From Flectobacillus sp. BAB-3569 (GTDB lineage Bacteria > Bacteroidota > Bacteroidia > Cytophagales > Spirosomataceae), in NCBI RefSeq assembly GCF_002270355.1, contig NZ_NJFZ01000029.1, forward strand, positions 1 to 60,000: 60,000 bases of DNA, given 5' to 3'. Numbering within the stretch: position 1 is the first letter of the stretch; each line of letters starts with the position of its first letter. The notes below the pieces were generated by a model. The model ran no database searches, had not been told where the DNA came from, and saw only the letters and a program-made list of their open reading frames with translations. Shown one piece after another: positions 34,029 to 42,507 of the stretch. Position numbers and translations under genes: made by a program.

Positions 34029-35282
34029 ATGTACAAAACACTACCTCTCATTACAATATTCTTATTTCATCTTGCTTTTGTCTCGTTTTCGTCAAATACT
34101 ACTCCTCAAAAGCAAAAAAGTACGATCAAAAAAGTTTCGGATGATGAAGCGCTCAGAAAGAAAGCCGATGCTTTGGCTCACCGTTTTGTGATTGTGGATG
34201 GTCACGTAGACTTGCCGTATCGTTTGCATGCCAAAATGGAGGACGTTTCAGTACAGACTTCGGGTGGCGATTTTGACTATGTTCGCGCTAAAAGAGGAGG
34301 TTTGACAGCGCCTTTTATGTCGATATATGTACCTGCTGATTTACAGAAAAGAAAAGGTTTTTCGAAAGCTTTAGCGGATTCGTTGATTGATTTGGTAGAA
34401 AACTTAACCAAAACCTATCCCGATAAATTTGCCTTAGCAAAAAGTCCAGCTGACATTTTGCAAAACTTCAAAAAAGGCTTGATTTCTTTGCCTATGGGTA
34501 TGGAGAACGGCTCGCCAGTAGAGAGTAATCTTGAAAACTTCAAACATTTCTACGACCGTGGTGTACGCTACATTACGCTGTGCCACGGCGAAGATAATTT
34601 TATTTGTGACACTTCTTATGATACCACTCGCACTTGGGGCGGTCTGAGCCCGATTGGTCGTCAGGTGGTACGCGAAATGAATCGTTTGGGTATCATGCTC
34701 GATTGTTCACATATCTCCGATGATACTTTCGAACAAGTGGTGGCTTTGTCTAAAGCCCCTGTTATTGCTTCACATTCATCTTGTCGCAGTTTTACCCCAG
34801 GTTTTATTCGGAATGCTCCCGATGTTTTGATTCAAAAAATGGCCAAAAAAGGAGGAGTTATCATGATTAATTTTAGCTCTATGTTTCTGGATTCAGCTTC
34901 AAACAAAGCCTACGAACTCAAACGCAATGCTATAAAAGCTTTTCAGAAAAGTAAAAACCTTTCTGCGGATGCACCAGAAGTACAGGCTTTTGAAAAAGAA
35001 TACGTGGCTAAGTACCCAACTCCGCTAACTACTGTAGAGCGAGTGGCTGATCATATAGATCATGTCGTAAAAATTGCAGGCATCGACCACGTAGGACTAG
35101 GTTCGGATTTTGATGGGGTAGGACCCACACTTCCAGATGGTCTCAAAGACTGTTCAGAAATACCGAATTTGATTTATATTTTGCTTAAAAGGGGCTATTC
35201 AGAAAAAGCTATCGAAAAGATTTGTTACAAAAACTTGTTCAGAGTGTGGAATCAGGTGGATAAGGTGGCGGAGAGGAAGTAG
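34029..35282 (+). CDS. Membrane dipeptidase (M19, renal dipeptidase family)
   Basis: A 417-residue exported M19 dipeptidase (signal peptide MYKTLPLITIFLFHLAFVSF). Zinc ligands and pocket residues are seen in VDGHVDLPYRLH (HxD near residue 57), MGMENGSPVESNLE (bridging Glu), DCSHISDDTFEQ, ASHSSCRSF and GLGSDFDGVG. It hydrolyses dipeptides, probably including murein or D-amino-acid-containing ones, in the periplasm. It has no same-strand partner. Confidence 0.9.
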   Translation: MYKTLPLITIFLFHLAFVSFSSNTTPQKQKSTIKKVSDDEALRKKADALAHRFVIVDGHVDLPYRLHAKMEDVSVQTSGGDFDYVRAKRGGLTAPFMSIYVPADLQKRKGFSKALADSLIDLVENLTKTYPDKFALAKSPADILQNFKKGLISLPMGMENGSPVESNLENFKHFYDRGVRYITLCHGEDNFICDTSYDTTRTWGGLSPIGRQVVREMNRLGIMLDCSHISDDTFEQVVALSKAPVIASHSSCRSFTPGFIRNAPDVLIQKMAKKGGVIMINFSSMFLDSASNKAYELKRNAIKAFQKSKNLSADAPEVQAFEKEYVAKYPTPLTTVERVADHIDHVVKIAGIDHVGLGSDFDGVGPTLPDGLKDCSEIPNLIYILLKRGYSEKAIEKICYKNLFRVWNQVDKVAERK

Positions 35283-35350
35283 AGAGTCTGAATATGAACG
35301 TTCTCAATTTTATTAGCGTATGAAAGACTATTTTTAATCTAGATTTAGCA

Positions 35351-35376
35351 GTAGAGACACAATGCTTTGCGTCTAA
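35351..35376. repeat. GAGACG arm of the composite repeat family
   Basis: GTAGAGACACAATGCTTTGC followed by GTCT forms a short imperfect hairpin, as at 6669 and 15061. Confidence 0.55.
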
Positions 35377-35519
35377 AGATATGTCAATGTCATCCCAAAT
35401 TTTGAGATTTCTTCATAAAGTATTTTGTTCTTGAATGTCAACATTCAACCTTTAGACCATTGAGCTTTAGATAGTGCTAAAATTTTCTGTGATGATAAGG
35501 GATTTTGTGTCGGTTCATT

Positions 35520-35557
35520 AAAACGGCGTTCGAAATGAGTTTTTCGAACGCCGTTTT
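35520..35557. repeat. Hairpin of the composite repeat family / putative terminator
   Basis: AAAACGGCGTTCGAAA pairs with TTTCGAACGCCGTTTT around a 6-base loop. The gap 35283-35635 lies between convergent genes and holds only this hairpin, the 35351 arm and a weak TAATCACTCAGTC word at 35586. Confidence 0.75.
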
Positions 35558-35635
35558 GATAACACTATCTATCATTTATATTACGATAATCACTCAGTCA
35601 ACAATCACGTAATTAGGAATGATTTATCCGTGTAC

Positions 35636-36322
35636 TTATACAGGAATAGCATTTCTTCTATCTTTTACCAGCAGAGGTATATATTTATTTTTAATCTGTA
35701 TGTCCCCTAATCCTAGTCTTTGGTATATATTTCCACCTATACCAGGGATAACTTCGTCCTCATCCGAAATTTCATCATCGATGGCAAAATAGATATATTC
35801 AAACTTTTTACTTATAGAAGATTCAAATTCTTTATTAAGAGAATTCTCTGCTGATTTGAACATAACAGGAGCAACTATGAAGATTTTATCTGGATTAATT
35901 TGATTAATAAGAAACATCAAATTTGTTCGCACAACACATGAAGTATAAATAATCGATTTACAAATTATTAAGGTCTTACAGTTTGAAATTTCTTCGATAT
36001 AAGACTTCACAATTGGAGCTATTGTGAGTTCTCTATCATTGTCAACTTTTGCTCGTAAGTTCCAAAATACAGCCAAATTGATATTGGTATTCCATAAAGT
36101 CTGTAGTATTCCTTTGCCAAGCCAATCTGCATCTTCAGAGGTACAGGCAAGTACTATTTTTTCAGAAGAAGTAATTTTGGGATTAATATGTAAAGCCAGC
36201 TTTCTACCTAAAATACTTAGAGCATTCGCATAAATCTCTGCACGAGTTTGCTTATCAGCTAATAGAGAAAGATTAGCCTGAATTTCTTCATCTTGTTGGG
36301 CAAAAATTGTATATTCTCTCAT
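35636..36322 (-). CDS. Uracil phosphoribosyltransferase-like protein with degenerate PRPP loop
   Basis: A 228-residue protein that follows the layout of uracil phosphoribosyltransferase (Upp) from end to end. LADKQTRAEIYANALSILGR matches the N-terminal helix (LRDKxT...), and IVLACTSEDADWLGKGIL the VVPILRAGLGMVDG strand and turn. FAIDDEISDEDEVIPGIG then RLGLG matches ASIDxxLNEHGYIIPGLGDA...FGT. But the Upp PRPP-binding loop DPMLATGGS is replaced by ICKSIIYTSCVVRTN, so PRTase activity is doubtful. It starts 5 bases after the nuclease-like gene and is likely cotranscribed with it. The motif comparison is by eye and the sensor or effector role is inference. Confidence 0.6.
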   Translation of the reverse strand: MREYTIFAQQDEEIQANLSLLADKQTRAEIYANALSILGRKLALHINPKITSSEKIVLACTSEDADWLGKGILQTLWNTNINLAVFWNLRAKVDNDRELTIAPIVKSYIEEISNCKTLIICKSIIYTSCVVRTNLMFLINQINPDKIFIVAPVMFKSAENSLNKEFESSISKKFEYIYFAIDDEISDEDEVIPGIGGNIYQRLGLGDIQIKNKYIPLLVKDRRNAIPV

Positions 36323-36327
36323 GGGAT

Positions 36328-37197
36328 TTATGCAATAATAGTTTCTAAGGCTTCAAAACTGCTAGGCTTTTGGATCACAATCTCAATTTCAATTTCTTCA
36401 AAATCAGGACTTCCGATTGGAAATGGAATGATACCAGTATCGGTATTTTTAAACTTCCATGTTAAATAGTTATTGTGAACAATGTAGCTAAAATTAGGAA
36501 TTAAATCTAAAATCAATTGTATTTCTTTCGACAAATAAAAAATCTCTCTAGGTCTGATAAATGATAGTGACATCTTTTCTAAGTGAGCATATATGACTTC
36601 AAGCGATATATCTTTTTTATTACAACCGTTCCAAACACCTAAGATGGCAGTTGCCAAGGCTTCCAATTTATCTATGGAGGGTGAACTAATGGCGATTAGC
36701 TTTTCTAGCTCTTGTCTAAAATCTAGATGCTGGCTAACTAAATTATGAATACTATCTGAATATGGGAAATATCCAACTTCAGTGTGCTGACGTAAGCTTT
36801 TGGGAAGTGATTGAGTTAAAATCAGTTGTAAGGACACAGAATTTACGATAAGTAATAATCTGAACTTGGAGTCTTGTTCTTTTTCAATTCGTTTCTGATT
36901 TAAAAAGTCATAGCATAAGCTTTTTTGCTTATTTCCATGTTCCCATTTTAACGATTTGCTATTCTTGATTTGATAAAACTCTTTGTTGCCTTCCTCTAAA
37001 ATAATTAGTAAGTCATCTACAAATGCCTCAACTTGGGATGAGAAAACTACTTGTGCTTTCGATTCTGAATATGAGTTTAGGTATTCTGTAATTTTGAAAA
37101 TGGCAAAGTGATTTTCAAATCTATTGCCCTTTTCATTATTAGCTCCTCCTTTCAGTTTATGGCTAAGATATTGTTTCTTTTTAGATGTAGTGCTCAT
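36328..37197 (-). CDS. Putative Mrr/DUF4297-like (PD-(D/E)XK) nuclease
   Basis: A 289-residue protein with a restriction-endonuclease-like N-terminus: GNRFENHFAIFKITEYLN (Glu28), an acidic pair FVDDLLIILEE (Asp61/Asp62), and the QxK motif EFYQIKNSKSLKW (Gln76, Lys78). This is the pattern of Mrr- and DUF4297/Cap4-type nucleases in defence and restriction systems. Residues 120-289 show no familiar domain. The next gene, 5 bases downstream, is a degenerate Upp-like protein. Together they look like a small defence or conflict cassette. This is inference, since no classical restriction or defence marker is adjacent. Confidence 0.55.
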   Translation of the reverse strand: MSTTSKKKQYLSHKLKGGANNEKGNRFENHFAIFKITEYLNSYSESKAQVVFSSQVEAFVDDLLIILEEGNKEFYQIKNSKSLKWEHGNKQKSLCYDFLNQKRIEKEQDSKFRLLLIVNSVSLQLILTQSLPKSLRQHTEVGYFPYSDSIHNLVSQHLDFRQELEKLIAISSPSIDKLEALATAILGVWNGCNKKDISLEVIYAHLEKMSLSFIRPREIFYLSKEIQLILDLIPNFSYIVHNNYLTWKFKNTDTGIIPFPIGSPDFEEIEIEIVIQKPSSFEALETIIA

Positions 37198-37326
37198 GGT
37201 ATCCTTAGATGTGGTTGTATAAAGTAAAGTTAAACGAATAATATTACTTTAAAAAATAGAGTCCTATATTTTAGCTCCCCATTCATCCACCTTTTCGACC
37301 GCTCTCCATTTGGCTTTGTTTTATGC

Positions 37327-37358
37327 TTGACTTTTTAATTTTAAATGTCCTATATTTG
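37327..37358 (+). promoter_or_regulatory. Promoter of the DoxX-ABC-GntR operon
   Basis: TTG at 37327-37329 and TATATTTG at 37351-37358, 21 bases apart, fit the Bacteroidota consensus. The start of transcription would fall inside the palindromic operator at 37359-37384, so a bound repressor would block it directly. Confidence 0.65.
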
Positions 37359-37384
37359 TAGTGTACTATTTAACTAATACACTA
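37359..37384. promoter_or_regulatory. Candidate GntR/YtrA operator
   Basis: TAGTGTA and TACACTA are perfect 7-base inverted arms with a 12-base spacer. The site lies between the -7 box and the ATG at 37386. GntR-family operators are commonly of the GTnTAnAC type, and the operon encodes a YtrA-like GntR protein at 39673, which makes autoregulation likely. Confidence 0.6.
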
Positions 37385-37385
37385 A

Positions 37386-37988
37386 ATGAAGTTTATTCTG
37401 ACGCAGCGATGGATTGTAGGGTGTATTCGATTTTGGTTGGGTTTTATCTTGCTGAGTGCAGGGGTTACCAAAATGTTACACGGCAATTTTATCCAACTCA
37501 TTGGTCCTCCTTGGTTGATTGAGGTACTAGCCAAACATCAATTGGGTTTGTTTGCCGAGTTTATTGCCATTAGTCAAATCATCATCGGCTTTTGTTTGCT
37601 CGTCAAGCGATTTGCAACCTTAGGGGCAGTTATGGCTATTCCGATGTTTCTGAATATTCTGATGGTGACTATTTCACAAGACTGGCGAGGAACACCTTAT
37701 GTGGTAGGGTTCTTTTTGGCTTGTAATATTTACCTTTTGATATGGGATTTTGATAAACTCAAATTTTTGCTCACCGATCAGGAGGAGGCGATTCCGAAGG
37801 GAGGAATTATTAGAAAAGACCTACAAATAGACTTGCTATATCTCATTGGTTTGGTGCCCATATTACTGGCAGTGTTGATGGCCATGCCTTTGAGAGCTTC
37901 TCAGATACTTGCATTTGGAGGTCTGGCTTGGTGGGCTGGTGTGTACGTTTGGCAATTGATTAAAAAACAAAAAAATATTCATAAATAA
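37386..37988 (+). CDS. DoxX-like integral membrane protein
   Basis: A 200-residue protein with four or more membrane helices (FWLGFILLSAGVTKMLHG; FAEFIAISQIIIGFCLLV; LGAVMAIPMFLNILMVTI; LLYLIGLVPILLAVLMA). The F-x-GFxLLSAG and Lys/Met-His-Gly pattern is that of the DoxX/MauE-like superfamily. Function is unknown. It is the first gene of the operon, directly behind the promoter and operator, with 32 bases to the ABC ATPase. Confidence 0.7.
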   Translation: MKFILTQRWIVGCIRFWLGFILLSAGVTKMLHGNFIQLIGPPWLIEVLAKHQLGLFAEFIAISQIIIGFCLLVKRFATLGAVMAIPMFLNILMVTISQDWRGTPYVVGFFLACNIYLLIWDFDKLKFLLTDQEEAIPKGGIIRKDLQIDLLYLIGLVPILLAVLMAMPLRASQILAFGGLAWWAGVYVWQLIKKQKNIHK

Positions 37989-38020
37989 GAAATCTTCACA
38001 TCAACCTCAAAACTCAAAAT

Positions 38021-38854
38021 ATGGTTTCAATTCATAATTTAGGATTTGGTTATAGCAAGAAAAAGCCTGTATTTGAAGGGCTCAATCTTGAACTCCAAGC
38101 AGGCAATGTCTACGGATTACTTGGGCGTAATGGCGCAGGGAAATCCAGCCTACTGCGTAATATCGCGGGTTTACTTACACCTACATCAGGGCAATGTACC
38201 GTCAATGGGCATACGCCACATTTGCGACAACCGAAGTTTTTGCAAGAGTTATTTTTCTTACCAGAAGAACTACATATTCCACCCATCAGCATGAAGGAAT
38301 TTGTGTCGGTGTATGCAGTATTTTACCCAAATTTTTCCCAAAACCAATTAACCGAATATCTCAAGGAGTTTGAGGTGGATAGTTCGGCACGACTTACCGA
38401 ATTGTCGTTGGGACAAAAGAAAAAGGCCTTGATTAGTTTTGCGTTGGCTACCAATACGCCTTTGTTGATTATGGACGAACCTACCAATGGCTTGGATATC
38501 CCGTCGAAAAGTCAGTTTCGAAAAATCATTGCTTCTTCGATTACCAATGAAAGAGTTATTCTGATTTCGACGCACCAAGTACGTGACCTTGAATCTTTGA
38601 TTGACCCGATTATTATCATGGATAACCGAGAAGTTTTGCTCAATGCAGGTACCGATGTGATAGCTGAAAAGCTTTCTTTCAAAACCGTTCAGCAAGTGAC
38701 TAATCATGAAAAAGTCCTTTATTCTGAGCATTCTATCAGAGGATTTGGTATTGTGATTCCAAACGAAGATGAGTCATATACCAAAGTGGATTTGGAGTTG
38801 TTGTTCAATGCAGCTTTAGAGAAGCCACAGGTAATCAAGCAATTATTTAACTAA
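38021..38854 (+). CDS. ABC transporter ATP-binding protein (YtrB-like)
   Basis: A 277-residue ABC ATPase: Walker A GLLGRNGAGKSSLLRNIAGL (about residues 33-52), signature LSLGQKKKA, Walker B LLIMDEPTNGLD, and the H-loop STHQVRDLE. The short C-terminal extension is typical of the exporter type regulated by GntR/YtrA proteins. It pairs with the permease at 38883. The substrate is unknown, and such systems often respond to cell-wall or peptide stress. Confidence 0.85.
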   Translation: MVSIHNLGFGYSKKKPVFEGLNLELQAGNVYGLLGRNGAGKSSLLRNIAGLLTPTSGQCTVNGHTPHLRQPKFLQELFFLPEELHIPPISMKEFVSVYAVFYPNFSQNQLTEYLKEFEVDSSARLTELSLGQKKKALISFALATNTPLLIMDEPTNGLDIPSKSQFRKIIASSITNERVILISTHQVRDLESLIDPIIIMDNREVLLNAGTDVIAEKLSFKTVQQVTNHEKVLYSEHSIRGFGIVIPNEDESYTKVDLELLFNAALEKPQVIKQLFN

Positions 38855-38882
38855 ACTTGGAAAAACTTTTTAGATAGAAAAC

Positions 38883-39668
38883 ATGAATCAAACATTAGAT
38901 ATACAAAGATTAGGGTGGTTAATCAAACGCATTTGGGTCGAGAACCGAAAGCTGTTTGGCATGACCTACGTTGTAATGGTACTGTTGTGTATTGCAGCTT
39001 ATTATTTAGGACGTGATGCGGGTGGCGCTATTGTGGATAGAGACATCAGATTTGGAAGCTTGATTGTCGGAATGTTTGGGCTAGGAGTATTGTTTGCCAA
39101 CTATATTTTCAGAGATTTTTCTCATACACCTTCTACGATGAGTTATTTGTTGCTTCCTGCATCGCATTTAGAAAAATTCTTGAGTGGACTTTTTTATGTG
39201 TTTATTGTTTATCCGATTGTCATTATTTCAACACATTCATTGATTGATTATGCTGCATTCGAAATCATAAAGTTTTCTTATCCAGATACTCCTATGGAAA
39301 GGACGATTATTTCCTATTCAGAGCTTTTTGAAACATACTTTACTGTTCAGGATACAATGTTTTTCAATGGTGTTACAATACTGACAAACTTCTGGACTTT
39401 CACGATTATGGGGACTTTGTTTTTTCAACGATTGTCTTTGATTAAAACAGGATTTTTAGGGTTTTCGAGTATTGCCATCATTGCCTTATTGGAATACTTA
39501 ATGTTCCATTACATCATCGGCGATTTGAATAATAATATCTCATTTAATACTGAGAAAGACTCGTTTTTAACAGTCTATATCACCTTAGGTATCGTTCTGA
39601 TTCGCTTTATTCTACCTCTGTTTTGGTTGTTGATTGCATATTTAAAGTTAAAGGAAAAGGAGGTTTAA
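38883..39668 (+). CDS. ABC transporter permease-like membrane protein
   Basis: A 261-residue protein with about six membrane helices (FGMTYVVMVLLCIAAYYLG; FGSLIVGMFGLGVLFANYIF; FYVFIVYPIVIIST; and others through LILPLFWLLIAYL-like ILPLFWLLIAYLKLKEK). It is an ABC-2-type export permease by position, behind the ATPase and four bases ahead of the GntR gene. No substrate signature is visible. Confidence 0.7.
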   Translation: MNQTLDIQRLGWLIKRIWVENRKLFGMTYVVMVLLCIAAYYLGRDAGGAIVDRDIRFGSLIVGMFGLGVLFANYIFRDFSHTPSTMSYLLLPASHLEKFLSGLFYVFIVYPIVIISTHSLIDYAAFEIIKFSYPDTPMERTIISYSELFETYFTVQDTMFFNGVTILTNFWTFTIMGTLFFQRLSLIKTGFLGFSSIAIIALLEYLMFHYIIGDLNNNISFNTEKDSFLTVYITLGIVLIRFILPLFWLLIAYLKLKEKEV

Positions 39669-39672
39669 CATC

Positions 39673-40041
39673 ATGGAATTTAGAGAAAACCAAGCCATAT
39701 ATCTCCAAATAGCAGAGCTAATTTGTGAGAGAATACTGCTCAAACAATGGGCATCAGAAGATAAAGTTCCTTCTGTCAGAGAACTTGCCGTTCAATTAGA
39801 AGTTAATCCCAACACAGTTATGAGAACGTATGATTTTTTAGAACAAAAAGGTATCATTTTTACCAAAAGAGGCATGGGCTTTTTTGTATCAACCGATGCA
39901 CACGATAAAGTGACGGAGTTTCGACGTGAAGAGTTTTTACAAAATGAATTACCTCAGTTCTTCAAAGCCATTCACTTATTGGGAATCGACTTTTCAGAAT
40001 TACAAAATAGATTTGAAGCTTTTAAAACCGAAAATTATTAA
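39673..40041 (+). CDS. GntR family regulator, YtrA subfamily
   Basis: A 122-residue protein: the winged helix-turn-helix of GntR (residues about 7-75: AIYLQIAELICERILLKQWA, KVPSVRELAVQLEVNPNTVM, YDFLEQKGIIFTKRGMGFFV) followed by only a short C-terminal helical region, the YtrA form. It probably represses its own operon through the TAGTGTA-TACACTA site at 37359-37384. Four bases separate it from the permease and three from the next gene. Confidence 0.9.
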   Translation: MEFRENQAIYLQIAELICERILLKQWASEDKVPSVRELAVQLEVNPNTVMRTYDFLEQKGIIFTKRGMGFFVSTDAHDKVTEFRREEFLQNELPQFFKAIHLLGIDFSELQNRFEAFKTENY

Positions 40042-40044
40042 TCT

Positions 40045-40689
40045 ATGAAGACATCCAACAAACTCCTTGTGACAATGGTAGCCTTGGTCATCATAGGGTT
40101 ACTAAGTTTTAATATCACTTTAAAGGGCAAATTAGTTGAGTACAGGGAAACTCACAAGAATATGAAGTTAGTTTTAAAGCCATTCAAGTATTTAACACTT
40201 CGTTCAAAAGCTAGTAATTATGTAAATGTGGATATTGCCCAAAATCCAGAATATGCTTTGTTAAGTGCTAAGGAAGGTATTACACAAAAATATGTTGGTG
40301 ATACACTGGTGCTAGAACTCAACGAATCCGTAGATTATATGCAATTACAGTTGCCAAGAGTTTTAGGTATCAATGTGACAAGTGGAGATGCTATCCAAAT
40401 TAACATAGGCAATACCTTTAAAGTGGATAGTCTATGGATAAGATCACAAATTTCTAGCACGACACTTGAATTAAGTGGTATCGAAACTGCCAATTTGGAT
40501 TTATATTCTTCTCAGTCCTTAATCGTGAATTTAGACCGTATAAAAGCTGATCGTTTAGCAATAAATGGAGGAAGAAATAGTGAGCTAAGAATAAAAGACA
40601 CGAAAGTTCAACCGAATCAGTTGATCTTGAGCGACAGTATTGCTGTACAGGTTTTGGGTAAAGATGCGATGAAGATATTGAATAAATAA
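40045..40689 (+). CDS. Membrane-anchored beta-helix (DUF2807-like) protein
   Basis: A 214-residue protein with an N-terminal membrane anchor or signal (LLVTMVALVIIGLLSFNITL) and a body of short repeating strands (LDLYSSQSLIVNLDRIKADR), reminiscent of DUF2807 head-GIN beta-helices. It is the last gene of the GntR operon and may sense or tolerate envelope stress. I am not sure of the domain assignment. Confidence 0.6.
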   Translation: MKTSNKLLVTMVALVIIGLLSFNITLKGKLVEYRETHKNMKLVLKPFKYLTLRSKASNYVNVDIAQNPEYALLSAKEGITQKYVGDTLVLELNESVDYMQLQLPRVLGINVTSGDAIQINIGNTFKVDSLWIRSQISSTTLELSGIETANLDLYSSQSLIVNLDRIKADRLAINGGRNSELRIKDTKVQPNQLILSDSIAVQVLGKDAMKILNK

Positions 40690-40702
40690 GGAGTAATAAT
40701 GT

Positions 40703-40743
40703 AAAAAGGCACAAAGAGGATTTAGCTTCTTTGTGCCTTTTTT
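40703..40743 (+). terminator. Terminator of the GntR-ABC operon
   Basis: AAAAAGGCACAAAG pairs with CTTTGTGCCTTTTTT around a loop with GATTTAGC, ending in a run of T, 14 bases past the operon. The stem belongs to the dispersed GGCACAAAG words, a case of a repeat acting as a terminator. Confidence 0.85.
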
Positions 40744-40747
40744 AGTT

Positions 40748-40800
40748 AATTTCTTAGTGTCTCGAAGTTTACTTTTATCAGCATTGTTCTTGTTTTGATA
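40748..40800 (-). other. Remnant of a small membrane-protein gene
   Basis: On the minus strand, GATAAAAGTAAACTTCGAGA followed by CACTAAGAAATTAA matches the 3' end of the small gene at 43188-43357 (GGTAAAAGTAAAATTCTAGA, then CACTAAGAAATTAG). It has no start and no upstream coding part, so it is a duplication remnant next to the 94-bp element. Confidence 0.6.
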
Positions 40801-40805
40801 AACTC

Positions 40806-40899
40806 CTAGTTCAAGACTTAGTCTTGGACTTATTTTTTAAACAGTTTATAAACTGAAACAAACGCCAGTCCGAGACTAAGTCTCGAACTAGTGAGGTAT
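40806..40899. repeat. 94-bp inverted-repeat element, copy A
   Basis: Base for base identical to 43372-43465. The ends CTAGTTC(A/G)AGACTTAGTC are inverted repeats of about 25 bases with paired substitutions. Each arm is itself palindromic (AAGACTTAGTCTT; GAGACTAAGTCTC). The centre reads AAACAGTTTATAAACTG. It lies just downstream of the small membrane protein at 40926. No transposase is encoded. Confidence 0.9.
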
Positions 40900-40925
40900 A
40901 ACCTTCATTCCCAAAGAGACTAAAC

Positions 40926-41099
40926 TTATTTTTGCTTTTTTACTTTGGTAGTAATTACAAAAACAACAACAACGACTAAGAACCCAATTAGAGCTGGAAA
41001 TTGAAATAGTTCATCGGGACTGAATTTATTATTTTTAAATCCTAAGTAAATTAGAAACATAATCATACTTATTCCTAAAAGAGGTATTCCATTTTTCAT
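40926..41099 (-). CDS. Small two-helix membrane protein (57 aa)
   Basis: A 57-residue frame with an ATG at 41099 and two hydrophobic segments (IPLLGISMIMFLIYLG; FPALIGFLVVVVFVITT) and a Lys-rich tail. Similar plan and size to the small gene at 43188-43357, with which it probably shares origin. No function is known. The plausible membrane topology, the Lys tail and the clustered relatives support a real gene. Confidence 0.5.
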   Translation of the reverse strand: MKNGIPLLGISMIMFLIYLGFKNNKFSPDELFQFPALIGFLVVVVVFVITTKVKKQK

Positions 41100-41223
41100 A
41101 AGGCTTTAATAATTAAATAGTTAGACAAGGGGGCTCACGAAAAGAAGCTACTTTCATCTTTTTTACCTTAAACGATACCATTTAAGGTAATTAAAATCAG
41201 ATAGGAGATATACAATTAACGTA

Positions 41224-41754
41224 TCACTTTTTATCAGTTTCTCGGAAAATATATACCGTTAGTACTCCAGTCATAAATCCTCCTACAAACCAAAGTGATT
41301 TAGATAAACTCGTGAAGGGTGAAAGCTTTTGAAATGAAAAAGTAGCATCGGAACTTGATGCCATATAGAAGGCGATTACGAACCATAATAGGGCAGTTGG
41401 AAATTTGAATTTCATGGTGTAAAACCACTTGCCTTCAGTGTTATAAAGTATTCTTCTCAGTTCTGGAATGATGAGAGAATCTTCTTCACTATATGTCGGG
41501 CTTGATATTTTGTTGACAGAAAACGATTTTACTTTACCATTCCCATCAATGGTAAAATAAAAAAATGCTGCCCATCCATTGCAATGAAGACTATCATAAT
41601 CTGATTTCCCTCGAACGCCTCTGTTAATAAGATCGGTAAATGTTGCCTTTCTATGCGCTCGATCATATACCCAAAGTTTAGGTTTTCGAGTATCAATCAG
41701 AGAGCATGAACCTAAATATAAGCTCAAAAAGCTAATTATTACAATGCGTAACAT
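41224..41754 (-). CDS. Lipoprotein related to the tandem secreted paralogues
   Basis: A 176-residue protein with a lipobox (SLYLGSC, Cys17). It resembles the two following genes in plan: a conserved central FTIDGNGKVKSFSVNK-type strand pair, IIPELRRILYNTEGKW, and a hydrophobic FPTALLWFVIAF block. Unlike them it ends in a likely membrane helix (SLWFVGGFMTGVLTVYIF). Function is unknown. Confidence 0.6.
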   Translation of the reverse strand: MLRIVIISFLSLYLGSCSLIDTRKPKLWVYDRAHRKATFTDLINRGVRGKSDYDSLHCNGWAAFFYFTIDGNGKVKSFSVNKISSPTYSEEDSLIIPELRRILYNTEGKWFYTMKFKFPTALLWFVIAFYMASSSDATFSFQKLSPFTSLSKSLWFVGGFMTGVLTVYIFRETDKK

Positions 41755-41783
41755 TGATTTTGTGGTAGATTTTCATTTATTAG

Positions 41784-42367
41784 TTAACGATCCATTTGTC
41801 CCACTGAGATTGGATTTAGTGTCATCCCAACAAATTTTATTGCAGAAGCCCTAAAGTCTACCGATTTATAAACGGAAGAATCTACTGGAGATTCATGCTT
41901 TTGAAATGTAATCAATGATAGAAAATCAATAGCAGTTCTCATACCCAAGGCATCAGGTTCCATTATTTCTGTAGCATTTAATGGAATACAATCTCGTCTT
42001 TTCATGACGATTCTAATTGGAAGTAAAAAGACTAATGAAGGATTTGCTTTTTTGCAGTTCTTAATACTCCATATTGATTCCGTGTTGATAAGCGATTTTC
42101 TTACCAAACTCATGATTGTTGTATCGACCAAGTTCTTGGAAAATTGGAGCGTTTTAATTTTACCATTTCTTCTATCAAGCTCAAATCTAGCAGAAAATAT
42201 AAACTCTGCACATTTCCTATAATGAGACTGATTAACCAATTTCAGTAGTTCTAACCATATTTTCTCCTCTGGTTGGAGTTTTGACTTAGACACAGTGAGT
42301 TCTTGCGCTAGTAAAGTAGAACAAGCCATAAGTTTCAATAGCACAATTAGAGATATGGTTTTTTCAT
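41784..42367 (-). pseudogene. Secreted paralogue 2, frameshifted in its signal peptide
   Basis: The readable frame (from about 42344) begins MLLKLMACSTLLAQELTVSKSKLQPE, matching the paralogue at 42508-43092. The paralogue's start MKIIISLIVLLKL is encoded here by ATG at 42367 followed by AAAAAA CC. With seven A instead of six the frame reads MKKTISLIVLLKLMACSTLLA and the protein is 194 residues, exactly the paralogue's length. So one base is missing at 42359-42364. The body has FSARFELDRRNGKIKTLQFS and NPSLVFLLPIRI. Function is unknown. Confidence 0.7.
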
Positions 42368-42507
42368 CGGGTTAATGTTTCGGTAGATTGGACTTTGGTG
42401 TATGTGTTTGATAATGAATATTTTTCATTGTTTGTGTTTTCGTTTAGCTGTCATTGGAGCGAAGAATAGCACTTAGGAAATGATTTCGTTAAAGATTATA
42501 GATGAAC

